Origin: CAZTDU01 sp964617355
GTDB lineage: Bacteria; Pseudomonadota; Gammaproteobacteria; Burkholderiales; SG8-39
Length of the DNA: 63,995 nucleotides
Direction of reading: 5' to 3'
NCBI GenBank assembly: GCA_964617355.1
Contig: CAZTXP010000010.1
Coordinates: 1-63,995, forward strand
The notes under the pieces are model-generated. The model was given only the letters and a program-made list of their open reading frames with translations. It had not been told where the DNA came from and ran no database searches. Position 1 is the stretch's first letter, and each line of letters starts with the position of its first letter. Both the position numbers and the translations under genes were made by a program. Positions 31,699-40,443 of the stretch are shown here, piece by piece.

Positions 31699-33468
31699 AT
31701 GCACCTCGCCGCCCCCGTGTCGAACGCCCCCCGCATCGGGCGCTTCCGGCTGCGCCGCAAGATCGGCGCCGGCCTGCAGGGCACGGTCTACCTCGCCGAG
31801 GACCCGGAGCTCGAGCGGCCGGTCGCCGTGAAGCTGCTGCAGTCCGACGAGGGCGCGGCGGCGCCGGCCGACGAGGGTCGCAGCCTCGGCCGGCTGCGCC
31901 ACCCGAACGTGGTCTCGGTGTTCGAATCGGGCCTGCACCGCGGCCACCGGTTCCTGGTCTTCGAGTACGTCGACGGCGACACGCTGGCGTCGCGGCTGCG
32001 CGGCGGGCAGCGCATGCCGGCCGCGGAGGCGCTGCCGCTGTTTCGTCGCGTGGTCGAGGGCGTCGCGCACGCGCACGCGCAGGGCGTCATCCACCTCGAC
32101 CTCAACCCGAACAACATCATGATCGACCGGCACGGCGTGCCGCGCATCATGGATTTCGGCCTTGCGCGCCGCGACGCCAACCGGGACGCCGGCGGGATGT
32201 GCGCCGGCACGCCGCTCTTCATGGCGCCGGAGCAGTTCGACGGCGGCGCGCTCGGCCCGCAGGCCGACGTCTACGCGCTCGGGCTGATCCTGTACCTGAT
32301 GCTCACCGGCCAGTACGCCCTGAACGGCGAGCGGCTGGCGCATATCGCCGAGACGGCGCGGCGCGGGGACTACGATTTCGGGCGCCTGCTCGCCTGCGAC
32401 GCGGGCCCGGCGATCGAGCCGCTGGTGCGCGCGATGCTCGCGACGCGCGCGTCCGCGCGCATCGCCGACGCGAACGAACTGCTGCGACGCCTGGACGACG
32501 CGCTCGCCGATCCCTCGGCGACGCCCGCCGCGGCGCACGGCACCGTCGAATTCCTGCTGCGGCGCATGCGCCTGCGCAAGGAGCTGCCCGCGCTGTCGTC
32601 GACGCTGCTCGAGGTGAACCGGCTCACCGCCGACGACTCGCTCGCGACGCCCGCGCGCCTCGCGCAGGTGGTGCTGCGCGACTATGCGCTCGCGAACCGG
32701 TTGCTGCGGCTCGCCAACTCGGCCTACTTCGGCGGCGGCCGCGCGCCGATCACCACCGTGTCCGAGGCCGTGGTGCGCCTGGGCTTCGACCAGGTGCGCG
32801 TGGCGTGCAACGCGCTGCTCTACGTCGGGCGGCTCGAGTCGGTGGATGAGCGCGCGTCACGCCTCGTCGACTTGCAGGTCGAGGGCTTCGTCACCGGCCT
32901 GATCGCGCGCCACCTTGCGCGCGACGCCGCGGGTGTCGACGCCGAAGCGGCGTTCCTCTGCGGCATGTTCCGGCGCCTCGGCGAGACGCTCGCGGCGTAC
33001 TGCTTCCCGGAGGAGTCCGACGCGATCGATGGCGCCGTGCGCGCCGGCGCTTCTCCGGAGGCCGCGTTCCTGGACGTACTGGGCCTCGCGCCGCACGAAC
33101 TCGGTGCCGCCGTCGCGCGTGAATGGAAGCTGCCCGAGGACATGGCGCAGTGCATGGCGCCGCTGCCGGATCCGCTGCCCACGGCCCTCGATGGCGCTGG
33201 TCGCCTGCACGCGATCGTCGCGCTCGCCGAGGAACTGGCGTGGCTGCTCACGCGACAGGGACCCGAGGCGGCCGCCGGCGAGTCCGCGCGCCTGGCGGCG
33301 CGCTACGCATCCGTTGGCCGGTTCGAGGCCGACGCGCTGGAACGCCTGGCGCGCGCGGCCGCCACGAAATTCCGCGAGTTCGCCAGCGTCGTCGGCTTGC
33401 GCGGCCGTCCCGGTCGCGCGCTCGATCGGCTGGCGGCCTGGGACGAAGGGGCAGGCGCGGCCGGATAG
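31699..33468 (+). CDS. Serine/threonine protein kinase fused to an HDOD domain
   Basis: A 589-residue two-domain protein. The Hanks-type kinase spans about 15-270: glycine loop GAGLQGT (23-29), VAVKLL with Lys45, Glu59 in helix C, catalytic loop HLDLNPNN with Asp134, DFG at 152-154 and MAPEQ. The loop has Leu and Asn where HRDLKP is usual, so Arg and Lys are missing, although the catalytic Asp and Mg ligands remain. An HDOD domain (about 285-480, LPALSSTLLEVNRLTAD, LRLANSAYFGG, EAVVRLGFDQVR) follows. HDOD modules occur in bacterial signalling proteins. No membrane segment is apparent. ATG 31699 chosen. The cognate phosphatase and targets are unknown. Confidence 0.88.
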   Translation: MHLAAPVSNAPRIGRFRLRRKIGAGLQGTVYLAEDPELERPVAVKLLQSDEGAAAPADEGRSLGRLRHPNVVSVFESGLHRGHRFLVFEYVDGDTLASRLRGGQRMPAAEALPLFRRVVEGVAHAHAQGVIHLDLNPNNIMIDRHGVPRIMDFGLARRDANRDAGGMCAGTPLFMAPEQFDGGALGPQADVYALGLILYLMLTGQYALNGERLAHIAETARRGDYDFGRLLACDAGPAIEPLVRAMLATRASARIADANELLRRLDDALADPSATPAAAHGTVEFLLRRMRLRKELPALSSTLLEVNRLTADDSLATPARLAQVVLRDYALANRLLRLANSAYFGGGRAPITTVSEAVVRLGFDQVRVACNALLYVGRLESVDERASRLVDLQVEGFVTGLIARHLARDAAGVDAEAAFLCGMFRRLGETLAAYCFPEESDAIDGAVRAGASPEAAFLDVLGLAPHELGAAVAREWKLPEDMAQCMAPLPDPLPTALDGAGRLHAIVALAEELAWLLTRQGPEAAAGESARLAARYASVGRFEADALERLARAAATKFREFASVVGLRGRPGRALDRLAAWDEGAGAAG

Positions 33469-33475
33469 GCGCCGG

Positions 33476-34081
33476 TCAGTCGACGACGCTGAAGTGCGCG
33501 TCGTGGATCACGCAGTCGCGGCCGTTGATCGGCAGCATGTCCTGCGGGCAGGCCGAGAACGCGACCACGCAGTCCATCTCGGCGCGGAACTCCGCGTAGT
33601 CGCCCGGCTTGCCGACCGGAGGGTCGAACGACAGGGCCATGCCGTCCGCCACCGGGATATTCATGAAGAGGTTAAAGGGGCTGGGGTGCACCACGCGCTT
33701 CAGGCCCATCGCCTGCAGCGCGTTGCCGAGGTTGTCGGTGCAGTTGTCGTGGTAGGTCGTGCAGCCGAGCTGCTGGTAGCGGTAGACGTCGCAGGACGCG
33801 ATCAGCGTGTCGTGCACGCCGGGCGAGGTGTCGGCGACCATGGTGAGGATCGGGCGGCGCTTGTTGGTGAGCATCACGTCGCCCACCTTCGGGATCAGGC
33901 GCAGGATCGACGCGCGCGTGTGCTCCATGGACATGCATTCGCCGAGGTCCGGATCGTTGAAGGCCCAGAAATCCACCACCTGCGAGCCGTGCGTGTTGGT
34001 GACGCGCAGGCGCTGGCCCTTCTTCATGCGGTGCGCGGCGCCCTTGCGGGCGGGAATGAGTTGTTGCTCTGGGGCAGCCAT
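33476..34081 (-). CDS. DUF1989 / urea carboxylase-associated family protein
   Basis: A 201-residue protein of the DUF1989 family, found with urea carboxylase and in aminomethyltransferase-like folds. Landmarks are MKKGQRLRVTNTHGSQVVDFWAFN, SMEHTRASILRLIPKVGD, SPGVHDTLIASCDVYRY, DNCTDNLGNAL and the end DCVIHDAHFSVVD. Conserved His, Cys and Asp residues suggest a metal site. No urea carboxylase or allophanate hydrolase gene is nearby; instead the divergent neighbour is a Rieske oxygenase. The exact role is therefore open. Confidence 0.85.
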   Translation of the reverse strand: MAAPEQQLIPARKGAAHRMKKGQRLRVTNTHGSQVVDFWAFNDPDLGECMSMEHTRASILRLIPKVGDVMLTNKRRPILTMVADTSPGVHDTLIASCDVYRYQQLGCTTYHDNCTDNLGNALQAMGLKRVVHPSPFNLFMNIPVADGMALSFDPPVGKPGDYAEFRAEMDCVVAFSACPQDMLPINGRDCVIHDAHFSVVD

Positions 34082-34182
34082 CGGATCTCCCGGGAGGTTC
34101 GTCGAAACAGCCCCGGACGGGCCGGGAGCTGCCGGTAATATTATTTGCCGGAAATCCTGCCAACCAGTGCGAGGTTCGAACC

Positions 34183-35355
34183 ATGGCTGCCGTCGTCCAG
34201 ACTCTTTCCTTCGAGCCGCCCGCCGCGTCCCTGTTCGAGCCGGCGCACTACGCGGGGGTGCGCAAGCCGCTCGCGCAGGCCCAGACGCTGCCGCCCTGGT
34301 GCTACACCTCCGAGGCGTTCTTCCGCCGCGAGGTGGAGACCATCTTCCTGAAGGAGTGGAATTTCCTCGGCCGCGCCGATCGCATCCCGTCGGCCGGCGA
34401 CTACTTCACCGTGACGTTCGCCGGCGTGCCGGTGATCGTCCTGCGCGACAAGGCCGGCGCGGTGCGCGCCTATGCCAATACCTGTCGCCACCGCGGCGCG
34501 GCGATGCTCTCGGGCGAGGGCAACTGCAAGACCATTCGGTGCCCCTACCACTCGTGGGTGTATGACCTCGACGGCAAGCTGATCGTCGCGCCCGAGATGG
34601 AGCAGACCGAGGGCTTCCACCTCTCGGACTACCCGATGATCCCGCTGCGCCTCGAGACCTGGGAGGGGTTCCTGTTCGTCAACTTCGACGACGGTGCGCG
34701 GCCGCTGATGGAATTCCTCGGCAACCTGCCCGCGACGCTCGCGAGCTACGGCTTCTCCGGCATGACGTGCGTGCGGCGCAAGGAGTTCGACCTCGCGTGC
34801 AACTGGAAGATCTACGTCGAGAACGCGATGGAGGCCTACCACGTCGCCACCGTGCACCGCTCGACGCTGTCGCGCCAGCGCGGCCAGTTCCCGACCGTTG
34901 AGCAGGCCGAGGGCGAGTGGATGGGCCTGCACAAGGAGCACGAGGGCACGCGGGCGCTGCTCACCGGAGACACCGGCTTCCCGCGCATCCCCACGCTCGC
35001 CGGCAAGGCCGCGAAGGGCAGCTACTACCCGCTGATCTTCCCGAGCACCATGTTCGGCTGCACCGTCGACTGCATGTGGTGGCTGGAGCTGCACCCGGTG
35101 AGCGCGTCGCGCACGCGGCTGATCGTCGGCTCGTGCTTCCCCGAGGAAGTCACGAAGCGCCCCGACTTCGAGGAGGTGGTGCAGCGCTACTACAAGCGCT
35201 GGGACCTCTCGATCCCCGAGGACAACGTGATCTCCGAGCAGCAGCAGATCGGCCTGTCGTCGCCGTTCTCGAAGCCCGGACGCCTCTCGTACGCCGAGCC
35301 GCTGGTGCACGTGTTCAACAACTGGGTGCTCGATCGAGTGGTCGGGCGCCAATGA
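34183..35355 (+). CDS. Rieske non-heme iron oxygenase, alpha (large) subunit
   Basis: A 390-residue ring-hydroxylating or demethylating oxygenase. The Rieske [2Fe-2S] motif has Cys101, His103 (TCRHRGA) and Cys120, His123 (CPYHSW). The mononuclear iron site follows in NWKIYVENAMEAYHVATVHRS with His220 and His225. It starts at the ATG after a 101-bp divergent spacer. The next gene begins inside its stop (ATGA, 35352-35355). No dedicated ferredoxin or reductase gene is present; the flavin reductase-like gene two places downstream could supply electrons only by inference. Substrate unknown. Confidence 0.92.
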   Translation: MAAVVQTLSFEPPAASLFEPAHYAGVRKPLAQAQTLPPWCYTSEAFFRREVETIFLKEWNFLGRADRIPSAGDYFTVTFAGVPVIVLRDKAGAVRAYANTCRHRGAAMLSGEGNCKTIRCPYHSWVYDLDGKLIVAPEMEQTEGFHLSDYPMIPLRLETWEGFLFVNFDDGARPLMEFLGNLPATLASYGFSGMTCVRRKEFDLACNWKIYVENAMEAYHVATVHRSTLSRQRGQFPTVEQAEGEWMGLHKEHEGTRALLTGDTGFPRIPTLAGKAAKGSYYPLIFPSTMFGCTVDCMWWLELHPVSASRTRLIVGSCFPEEVTKRPDFEEVVQRYYKRWDLSIPEDNVISEQQQIGLSSPFSKPGRLSYAEPLVHVFNNWVLDRVVGRQ

Positions 35356-36362
35356 ATTCGCTGCGACTCCACGTCGAGGACATCCGCGCGAAGCCCGACG
35401 TCTTTCGCATGACGCGCGCGCGGGTCGCCGCGGCGCGTCGGCGCAATCCGGTCGCCGCGCGCGGCTGCGAGATCTCGCACGGCGAAGACCTCGAGCGCGT
35501 CGAGCGCTGGCTGCCCGGGATCGAAGCGCTGGTCTGCTCGGGCGACGTGCTCGCGCACCCGCGTTTCCCGCTGCGTGCGCTCGCCACGGCGGCGCCTCGC
35601 CTGCGCTGGATCCACGTCATCGGCGCCGGCGTCGAGCGGCTGCTGCCGCTGGACTGGGTGCCGCGCGGGCTCGTGCTGACCAACAACAGCGGCGTGCACG
35701 CGCGCAAGATGTACGAGTACGCGCTGATGGCCTTCACGCTGCTCAATGCGCGGCTGCCGGCGATGATCGCGAACCAGTCCGCGCGCCGCTGGGCGGCGAC
35801 CTTCACGCCGACCTGCGAGGGACGGACCGCGCTGGTGCTCGGCACCGGCGACATCGGCGGCGCGTTCGGCCGCGCGGCGCGGCACCTCGGCATGCATTCG
35901 ATCGGCGTGAACCGCAGCGGCCGCCGCGCCGCCGATTTCGACGAGACCCGGCGCGTGTCCGCGCTCGCCGCTGCGGCGAAGCGCGCCGACTTCCTCGTCG
36001 TCGCCACGCCGCTCACCGACGAGACGCGCGGCCTCGCCAGCCGGCGCGTGCTCGCCGCGCTGAAGCCCGGCGCCGCGGTGGTGAACGTGGGCCGCGGCGC
36101 GGTGCTCGACACGGCGGCTCTGGTCGCGGCCTTGCGCACCGGCCGGCTCTCGGGCGCGCTGCTCGACGTGTTCGATCCCGAGCCGCTGCCGCCCGCGTCG
36201 CCGCTGTGGCGCGTGCCGAACCTGCTCGTGTCGCCGCATTGCTCGTCCGACGACGCGGAGCAGTACATCCCGCTCACGCTCGACCTCGTGATGGACAACG
36301 CGCGGCGCCTCGTCGCGCGCAGGCCGTTGCGCAACGCGGTCGATCCGCGCCGGCAGTACTGA
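35352..36362 (+). CDS. D-isomer-specific 2-hydroxyacid dehydrogenase
   Basis: NAD(P)-dependent reductase of 336 residues. The dinucleotide motif GTGDIG is at 164-169. The catalytic triad is visible as Arg248 (VNVGRGAVLD), Glu277 (DVFDPEPLP) and His296 (LVSPHCSSD). It resembles the GhrA-like glyoxylate/hydroxypyruvate reductase branch. The ATG overlaps the Rieske stop (ATGA) and its own TGA overlaps the next ATG by one base, so the three genes form a tightly coupled operon. It probably processes a 2-oxo or 2-hydroxy acid linked to the oxygenase reaction (inference). Confidence 0.88.
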   Translation: MNSLRLHVEDIRAKPDVFRMTRARVAAARRRNPVAARGCEISHGEDLERVERWLPGIEALVCSGDVLAHPRFPLRALATAAPRLRWIHVIGAGVERLLPLDWVPRGLVLTNNSGVHARKMYEYALMAFTLLNARLPAMIANQSARRWAATFTPTCEGRTALVLGTGDIGGAFGRAARHLGMHSIGVNRSGRRAADFDETRRVSALAAAAKRADFLVVATPLTDETRGLASRRVLAALKPGAAVVNVGRGAVLDTAALVAALRTGRLSGALLDVFDPEPLPPASPLWRVPNLLVSPHCSSDDAEQYIPLTLDLVMDNARRLVARRPLRNAVDPRRQY

Positions 36363-36982
36363 TGGCGATCGTCGACGCGGGATCGCTGGACGCGGAAGAG
36401 GCCTACAAGCTGCTCACCGGCGCGGTGGTGCCGCGACCGGTGGCGTGGGTGACCTCGCTGTCGGCGGGCGGCAAGGTGAACCTCGCGCCGTTCAGCTGCT
36501 TCACCTTCGTCGCCAACGACCCGCCGATGCTCGCGATCAGCGTCGGTCGCCGGCTCGGCGCGGCCAAGGACACCTCGCGCAACATCGAGGAGCGGAAGGA
36601 CTTCGTCGTGCACATCGCTCACGAGTCGCAGGTGTCGCTGGTGCACGAGTCGTCGGAGGAACATCCCCCGGAGGTGAGCGAAGCGGAGGTGCTCGGTCTC
36701 GAGACCGTGGCCTCTCGCCACGTGCGCGCGCCGCGCCTCGCCGCGGCGCCGGTGGCGATGGAGTGCCGGCACGCGCAGACGATCGAGTTCGGGCGGCTGC
36801 GCACGCAGCTGGTGGTGGGTGAAGTGCTGTGCTTCCACGTCGACGACGCGCTGTGGACCGGCAAGCGCATCGACGCCGAGCGCTTTCGCCCCGTGGCGCG
36901 CCTCGGCGGCCCGCGCTATGCCGCGCTCGGCGAGGTCATCACGCTGCGGCCGGTGACCGTGTCGCCGAGGACGGCATCGTGA
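36362..36982 (+). CDS. Flavin reductase-like domain protein (FMN-binding split barrel)
   Basis: A 206-residue protein of the flavin reductase-like/DIM6-NTAB family. The characteristic start EEAYKLLTGAVVPRPVAWVTS and the segment KVNLAPFSCFTFVANDPPMLAISV form the FMN-binding split barrel. A later His and the motif RNIEERKDFVVHIA are family-typical. The ATG overlaps the dehydrogenase stop by one base. It may reduce flavin for an oxygenase, possibly the Rieske enzyme in the same operon, or be an independent FMN enzyme. Confidence 0.86.
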   Translation: MAIVDAGSLDAEEAYKLLTGAVVPRPVAWVTSLSAGGKVNLAPFSCFTFVANDPPMLAISVGRRLGAAKDTSRNIEERKDFVVHIAHESQVSLVHESSEEHPPEVSEAEVLGLETVASRHVRAPRLAAAPVAMECRHAQTIEFGRLRTQLVVGEVLCFHVDDALWTGKRIDAERFRPVARLGGPRYAALGEVITLRPVTVSPRTAS

Positions 36983-37032
36983 GGGCGGCGGACGCGGGCG
37001 AGTAGCCCGAACCGGCTAGAATCCGCGACGCG

Positions 37033-37776
37033 ATGCGGATCCTGGTCTCCAACGACGATGGCTACTTCTCTCCCGGCATCGCGTGCCTCGCGCAGCGCCT
37101 CGGCGCGCTCGGCGAGGTCACCGTGGTCGCGCCCGAGCGCGACCGCTCCGGCGCGTCGAACTCGCTCACGCTCGATCGTCCGCTGTCGGTGAAGCGCGCG
37201 CCCAGCGGCTTCTGGTACGTGAACGGCACGCCGACCGACTGCGTGCACCTCGCGGTTACCGGGCTGCTGGATTTCCTCCCCGACGTGGTGGTCTCGGGCA
37301 TCAACCTCGGCGCCAACATGGGCGACGACACCATCTACTCGGGCACGGTGGCCGCGGCGATGGAGGGCTTCCTCCTCGGCATCCCGTCCCTCGCGGTGTC
37401 GCTCGCGGGGCGCGAGTCGAAGAACTTCGACACCGCCGCGAACATCGCGGTCGAGCTCGTGGCGCGCTTCGCGCGCGACCCGATCCGCCAGCCGGTGCTG
37501 TTGAACCTCAACGTGCCCGACGTGCCCGCGGCGGAGCTGAAGGGCGTCGAGGTCACGCGCCTCGGCCGCCGCCACAAGGCCGAGCCGGTGGAGAAGATCC
37601 GTACGCCGCGCGGCGAGATGGCGTACTGGGTGGGGCCCGCGGGCAGCGCGGCCGACGCCGGGCCGGGCACCGATTTCCACGCCGTCGAGAACCGGCGCGC
37701 GTCGGTGACGCCGCTGCAGGTGGATCTTACGCACCACGCGCAGCTCGCGACCGTGAAGGACTGGGTCGCGCGATGA
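37033..37776 (+). CDS. surE: 5'/3'-nucleotidase SurE
   Basis: Metal-dependent nucleoside-monophosphate phosphatase involved in stationary-phase survival, 247 residues. The N-terminal metal site MRILVSNDDGYFSPGI has Asp8 and Asp9, followed by the loop APERDRSGASNSLTL and the Asn in VVSGINLGANMGDDTIYSGTV. A TAGAAT hexamer at 37015-37020 lies 12 bases before the ATG, so the transcript leader would be only a few bases long. The stop overlaps the pcm start as ATGA. It heads surE-pcm-nlpD. Confidence 0.95.
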   Translation: MRILVSNDDGYFSPGIACLAQRLGALGEVTVVAPERDRSGASNSLTLDRPLSVKRAPSGFWYVNGTPTDCVHLAVTGLLDFLPDVVVSGINLGANMGDDTIYSGTVAAAMEGFLLGIPSLAVSLAGRESKNFDTAANIAVELVARFARDPIRQPVLLNLNVPDVPAAELKGVEVTRLGRRHKAEPVEKIRTPRGEMAYWVGPAGSAADAGPGTDFHAVENRRASVTPLQVDLTHHAQLATVKDWVAR

Positions 37777-38471
37777 ACGCGCCGCGCCCGCGCGCGACGC
37801 CCGTGGGCCTGCGCGGCGACCCCGCCGGCAGCGGCATGACCTCGCAACGCACGCGCGCGCGCATGGTGGAGAAGCTGCGTGCGCAGGGCGTGAAGGACGC
37901 GCGCGTGCTCGAGGCGATGGCCACGGTGCCGCGGCACCTCTTCGTCGACGCCGCGCTCGCGCACCGCGCCTACGAGTTCGACGCGCTGCCGATCGGGCAG
38001 GGCCAGACGATCTCGCATCCGTTCGTGGTGGCCTCGATGATCGAGCGCGCGATCGCCGGCAAGCGCAGCGTGGCGAAGGTGCTGGAAGTGGGTACCGGGT
38101 GCGGGTACCAGGCCGCGGTGCTCGCGCACTGCGCGGCCGAGGCGTACTCGATCGAGCGCATCAAGGAGCTGCACGAGCTCGCGCGGCGCAACCTGCGCGC
38201 GCTTCGGCTCGCCAACCTGCGGCTCACCTACGGCGACGGCCGGCTCGGCCTGCCCGCGGCGGCGCCGTTCGATGCCATCGTGGTGGCCGCGGCGGCGCCC
38301 GAGGTGCCGGCGGCGCTTTTGCCGCAGCTCGTGCCGGGTGGCAGAATGATCCTCCCCGTGGCGAAGGGCGCGGAGCAGCACCTGCTGCTCATCGAGCGTC
38401 GCGCGCACGGCTTTACCGAGACGGTGCTGGATCCGGCGCGCTTCGTGCCGCTGGAGGCCGGGAAGGCATGA
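37773..38471 (+). CDS. pcm: Protein-L-isoaspartate O-methyltransferase
   Basis: Repairs isoaspartyl residues in aged proteins using S-adenosylmethionine, 232 residues. The start SQRTRARMVEKLRAQGVKD is family-typical. The PCMT signature PIGQGQTISHPFVVASMIE and SAM motif I VLEVGTGCGYQAAVLA are intact. The ATG overlaps surE (37773-37776) and the stop overlaps nlpD (38468-38471). An N-terminal extension of about 20 residues before the core is common in Betaproteobacteria. Confidence 0.94.
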   Translation: MNAPRPRATPVGLRGDPAGSGMTSQRTRARMVEKLRAQGVKDARVLEAMATVPRHLFVDAALAHRAYEFDALPIGQGQTISHPFVVASMIERAIAGKRSVAKVLEVGTGCGYQAAVLAHCAAEAYSIERIKELHELARRNLRALRLANLRLTYGDGRLGLPAAAPFDAIVVAAAAPEVPAALLPQLVPGGRMILPVAKGAEQHLLLIERRAHGFTETVLDPARFVPLEAGKA

Positions 38472-39460
38472 CCATGAACAGACCCTGGATCACGATCTTG
38501 CTCGCGGCGGCGCTGCTGGCCGGCTGCGCGAGCACCAAGACGCCCGCGCCCGTGGACGATCGCCGCCCGGTGCCGAGCACGACGGCGAAGCCCCCTGCGG
38601 CATCCACGGTCCCGGCCGCGCCGGCCGCGGCAGCCGGGGCCGGCACCTACGTGGTGAAGCGCGGCGACACGCTCTACAGCATCGCGCTGGAGCACGGCGT
38701 GGACTATCGCGAGCTCGCCGCCTCGAACAACATCGACGATCCCTCCAAGCTGCGCATCGGGCAGGTGCTGCGCCTCGGTGCCGGCGAGCCGAAGCAGGCG
38801 GTGCAGGTCGGTGCGGCGCGTGGCACCGCTCCGGTCGAGTCGCGCCCGCTCGACGGCGCGCCGTCGAAGCCCGCGGCGGCGTCGCCCGCCCCGGCGACCG
38901 GCGGCGATGCGATGAAGACCGAGCCGAAGGCCGTGCGCCTGCCCTACAGCGAGCAGAACGTCGCGCTGATGCAGAAGGGCGAGGCGGCGAAGCCCGCGCC
39001 CGCGAAGCCGGAGCCCGCCAAGCCTGCGGCGGAACCGGCGAAGCCGGCGGCCGAACCGGCCAAGCCCGCCGCCGCGCCGACCGAATCCGCCGAAGGCATC
39101 GAGTTCATCTGGCCGCACCGCGGCCGCGTGCTGCAGGGCTTCTCGGAGCCGAACAACAAGGGCGTCGACATCGCCGGCAAGCCTGGCGACGCCGTGGTCG
39201 CCGCCGCCGCGGGGCGCGTGATGTACACCGGCACCGGCATCCGCGGCTACGGCAAGCTGATCGTCATCAAGCACGACAACAACTTCAACAGCGTCTACGC
39301 GCACAATCGCGAGATCCTGGTGAAGGAAGGGCAGGCGGTCGCCAAGGGCCAGAAGATCGCCGAGCTCGGCGACACCGACGCCGACGCGCCGAAGCTGCAC
39401 TTCGAGATCCGCCAGTCGGGCAAGCCGGTCGACCCGACGCGCTTCCTGCCGAAGCAGTAG
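38468..39460 (+). CDS. nlpD: NlpD-like murein hydrolase activator lipoprotein
   Basis: Outer-membrane lipoprotein that activates cell-division amidases, 330 residues. The signal ends in lipobox LLAGC. A LysM domain (YVVKRGDTLYSIALEHGVDYRELA) spans about 60-105. A linker with the tandem repeat AKPAAEP/AKPAAEP follows, then a LytM/M23 domain (about 218-325). Its metal ligands are degenerate (NNKGVDIAG in place of HxGxD), as in E. coli NlpD, so it is likely an activator rather than a peptidase. The start overlaps pcm; a second ATG is at 38474. The usual next gene, rpoS, is absent. Confidence 0.9.
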   Translation: MTMNRPWITILLAAALLAGCASTKTPAPVDDRRPVPSTTAKPPAASTVPAAPAAAAGAGTYVVKRGDTLYSIALEHGVDYRELAASNNIDDPSKLRIGQVLRLGAGEPKQAVQVGAARGTAPVESRPLDGAPSKPAAASPAPATGGDAMKTEPKAVRLPYSEQNVALMQKGEAAKPAPAKPEPAKPAAEPAKPAAEPAKPAAAPTESAEGIEFIWPHRGRVLQGFSEPNNKGVDIAGKPGDAVVAAAAGRVMYTGTGIRGYGKLIVIKHDNNFNSVYAHNREILVKEGQAVAKGQKIAELGDTDADAPKLHFEIRQSGKPVDPTRFLPKQ

Positions 39461-39468
39461 CCCCGCGC

Positions 39469-40443
39469 TCAGGGGGCCGCGCGCAGCGCGGCGGCAAGAT
39501 CCAGCACCGCCGAGGCATAGAAGCTCGAACGGTTGTAGCGCGTCACCACGTAGAAGTTCTGCAGGCCCACGCGGTACTCGGGCGGGTCGTCGCGGTTGGC
39601 GAGCTCCACGAGGATGCCCTGCGCCTGCGGGTCCCCGCCGTCGAACGCGATGCCGGCCTTCGCCATCTCGCCGAGCGCGAAGCGCGGCAGCACGCTGCCG
39701 TCGGCGAAGGGCTTCCAGGCCTCGCCGCTGACGCGCGCGGCGAACAGCGCCGGCTCTCCCGCGCGCCAGCCGTGCGACTTGAGGAAGTTCGCCACGCTGC
39801 CGATCGCGTCCACCGGGCTCGCGCGCAGGTCGATGCGGCCGCTGCCGTCGAAGTCCACGGCCCACTTCAGGATGCTCGTGGGCATGAACTGCGGGATGCC
39901 GATCGCGCCGGCGTAGGAGCCCGTCACCGAGAACACGTCGACGTCGTAGTCGCGCGCGAACACGAGGTAGTTCTCGAGCTCGCCGCGGAAGTACTCGGCG
40001 CGCGGCGGGTAGTCGAAGGCGAGCGTGGCGAGCGCGTCGACGACGCGCCACTTTCCCATGTTGCGGCCGTACAGCGTCTCGATGCCGAGGATGGCGACGA
40101 TGACGTCGCCGGGCACGCCGTACTCGCGCTCGGCGCGCGCCAGCGCGTCGGCGTGCTTCTTCGCGAAGGCGCGCCCAGACTGCACCAGCCGGTCGTTGAC
40201 GAAGAGGCCGCGGTAGTCGTTCCAGGAGCGCGCGCGGCCCGGCTCCGGCGGGCGGATCGCCTGCAGGATCGGCTCGCGGCGCTTGGCGCGGGAGAACAGG
40301 AACAGCAGCTCCGACTCGACGAAGCCGTGGCGCGCCGCCATCTCGCGCACGAAGGCCTGCACTTCCGGGCGCTTCTCGTAGCCCGAGGCTTGCGCGGCGA
40401 CGGCCGCGATTCCAAGTGCGAGCGCGAGGAGGGCGCGGCGCAT
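39469..40443 (-). CDS. mltB: Lytic murein transglycosylase B (MltB family)
   Basis: Peptidoglycan lytic enzyme of 324 residues with a Sec signal (MRRALLALALGIAAVAAQASG). The catalytic Glu is in VIVAILGIETLYG, followed by GAIGIPQFMPTSILKWAVDFDG and NFLKSHGWRAGEP, all family hallmarks. No lipobox cysteine is present, so it is probably a soluble periplasmic form. Its ATG overlaps the transglutaminase stop by one base (TGATG), placing it last in the minus-strand run from proS. It is convergent with nlpD, eight bases apart. Confidence 0.93.
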   Translation of the reverse strand: MRRALLALALGIAAVAAQASGYEKRPEVQAFVREMAARHGFVESELLFLFSRAKRREPILQAIRPPEPGRARSWNDYRGLFVNDRLVQSGRAFAKKHADALARAEREYGVPGDVIVAILGIETLYGRNMGKWRVVDALATLAFDYPPRAEYFRGELENYLVFARDYDVDVFSVTGSYAGAIGIPQFMPTSILKWAVDFDGSGRIDLRASPVDAIGSVANFLKSHGWRAGEPALFAARVSGEAWKPFADGSVLPRFALGEMAKAGIAFDGGDPQAQGILVELANRDDPPEYRVGLQNFYVVTRYNRSSFYASAVLDLAAALRAAP

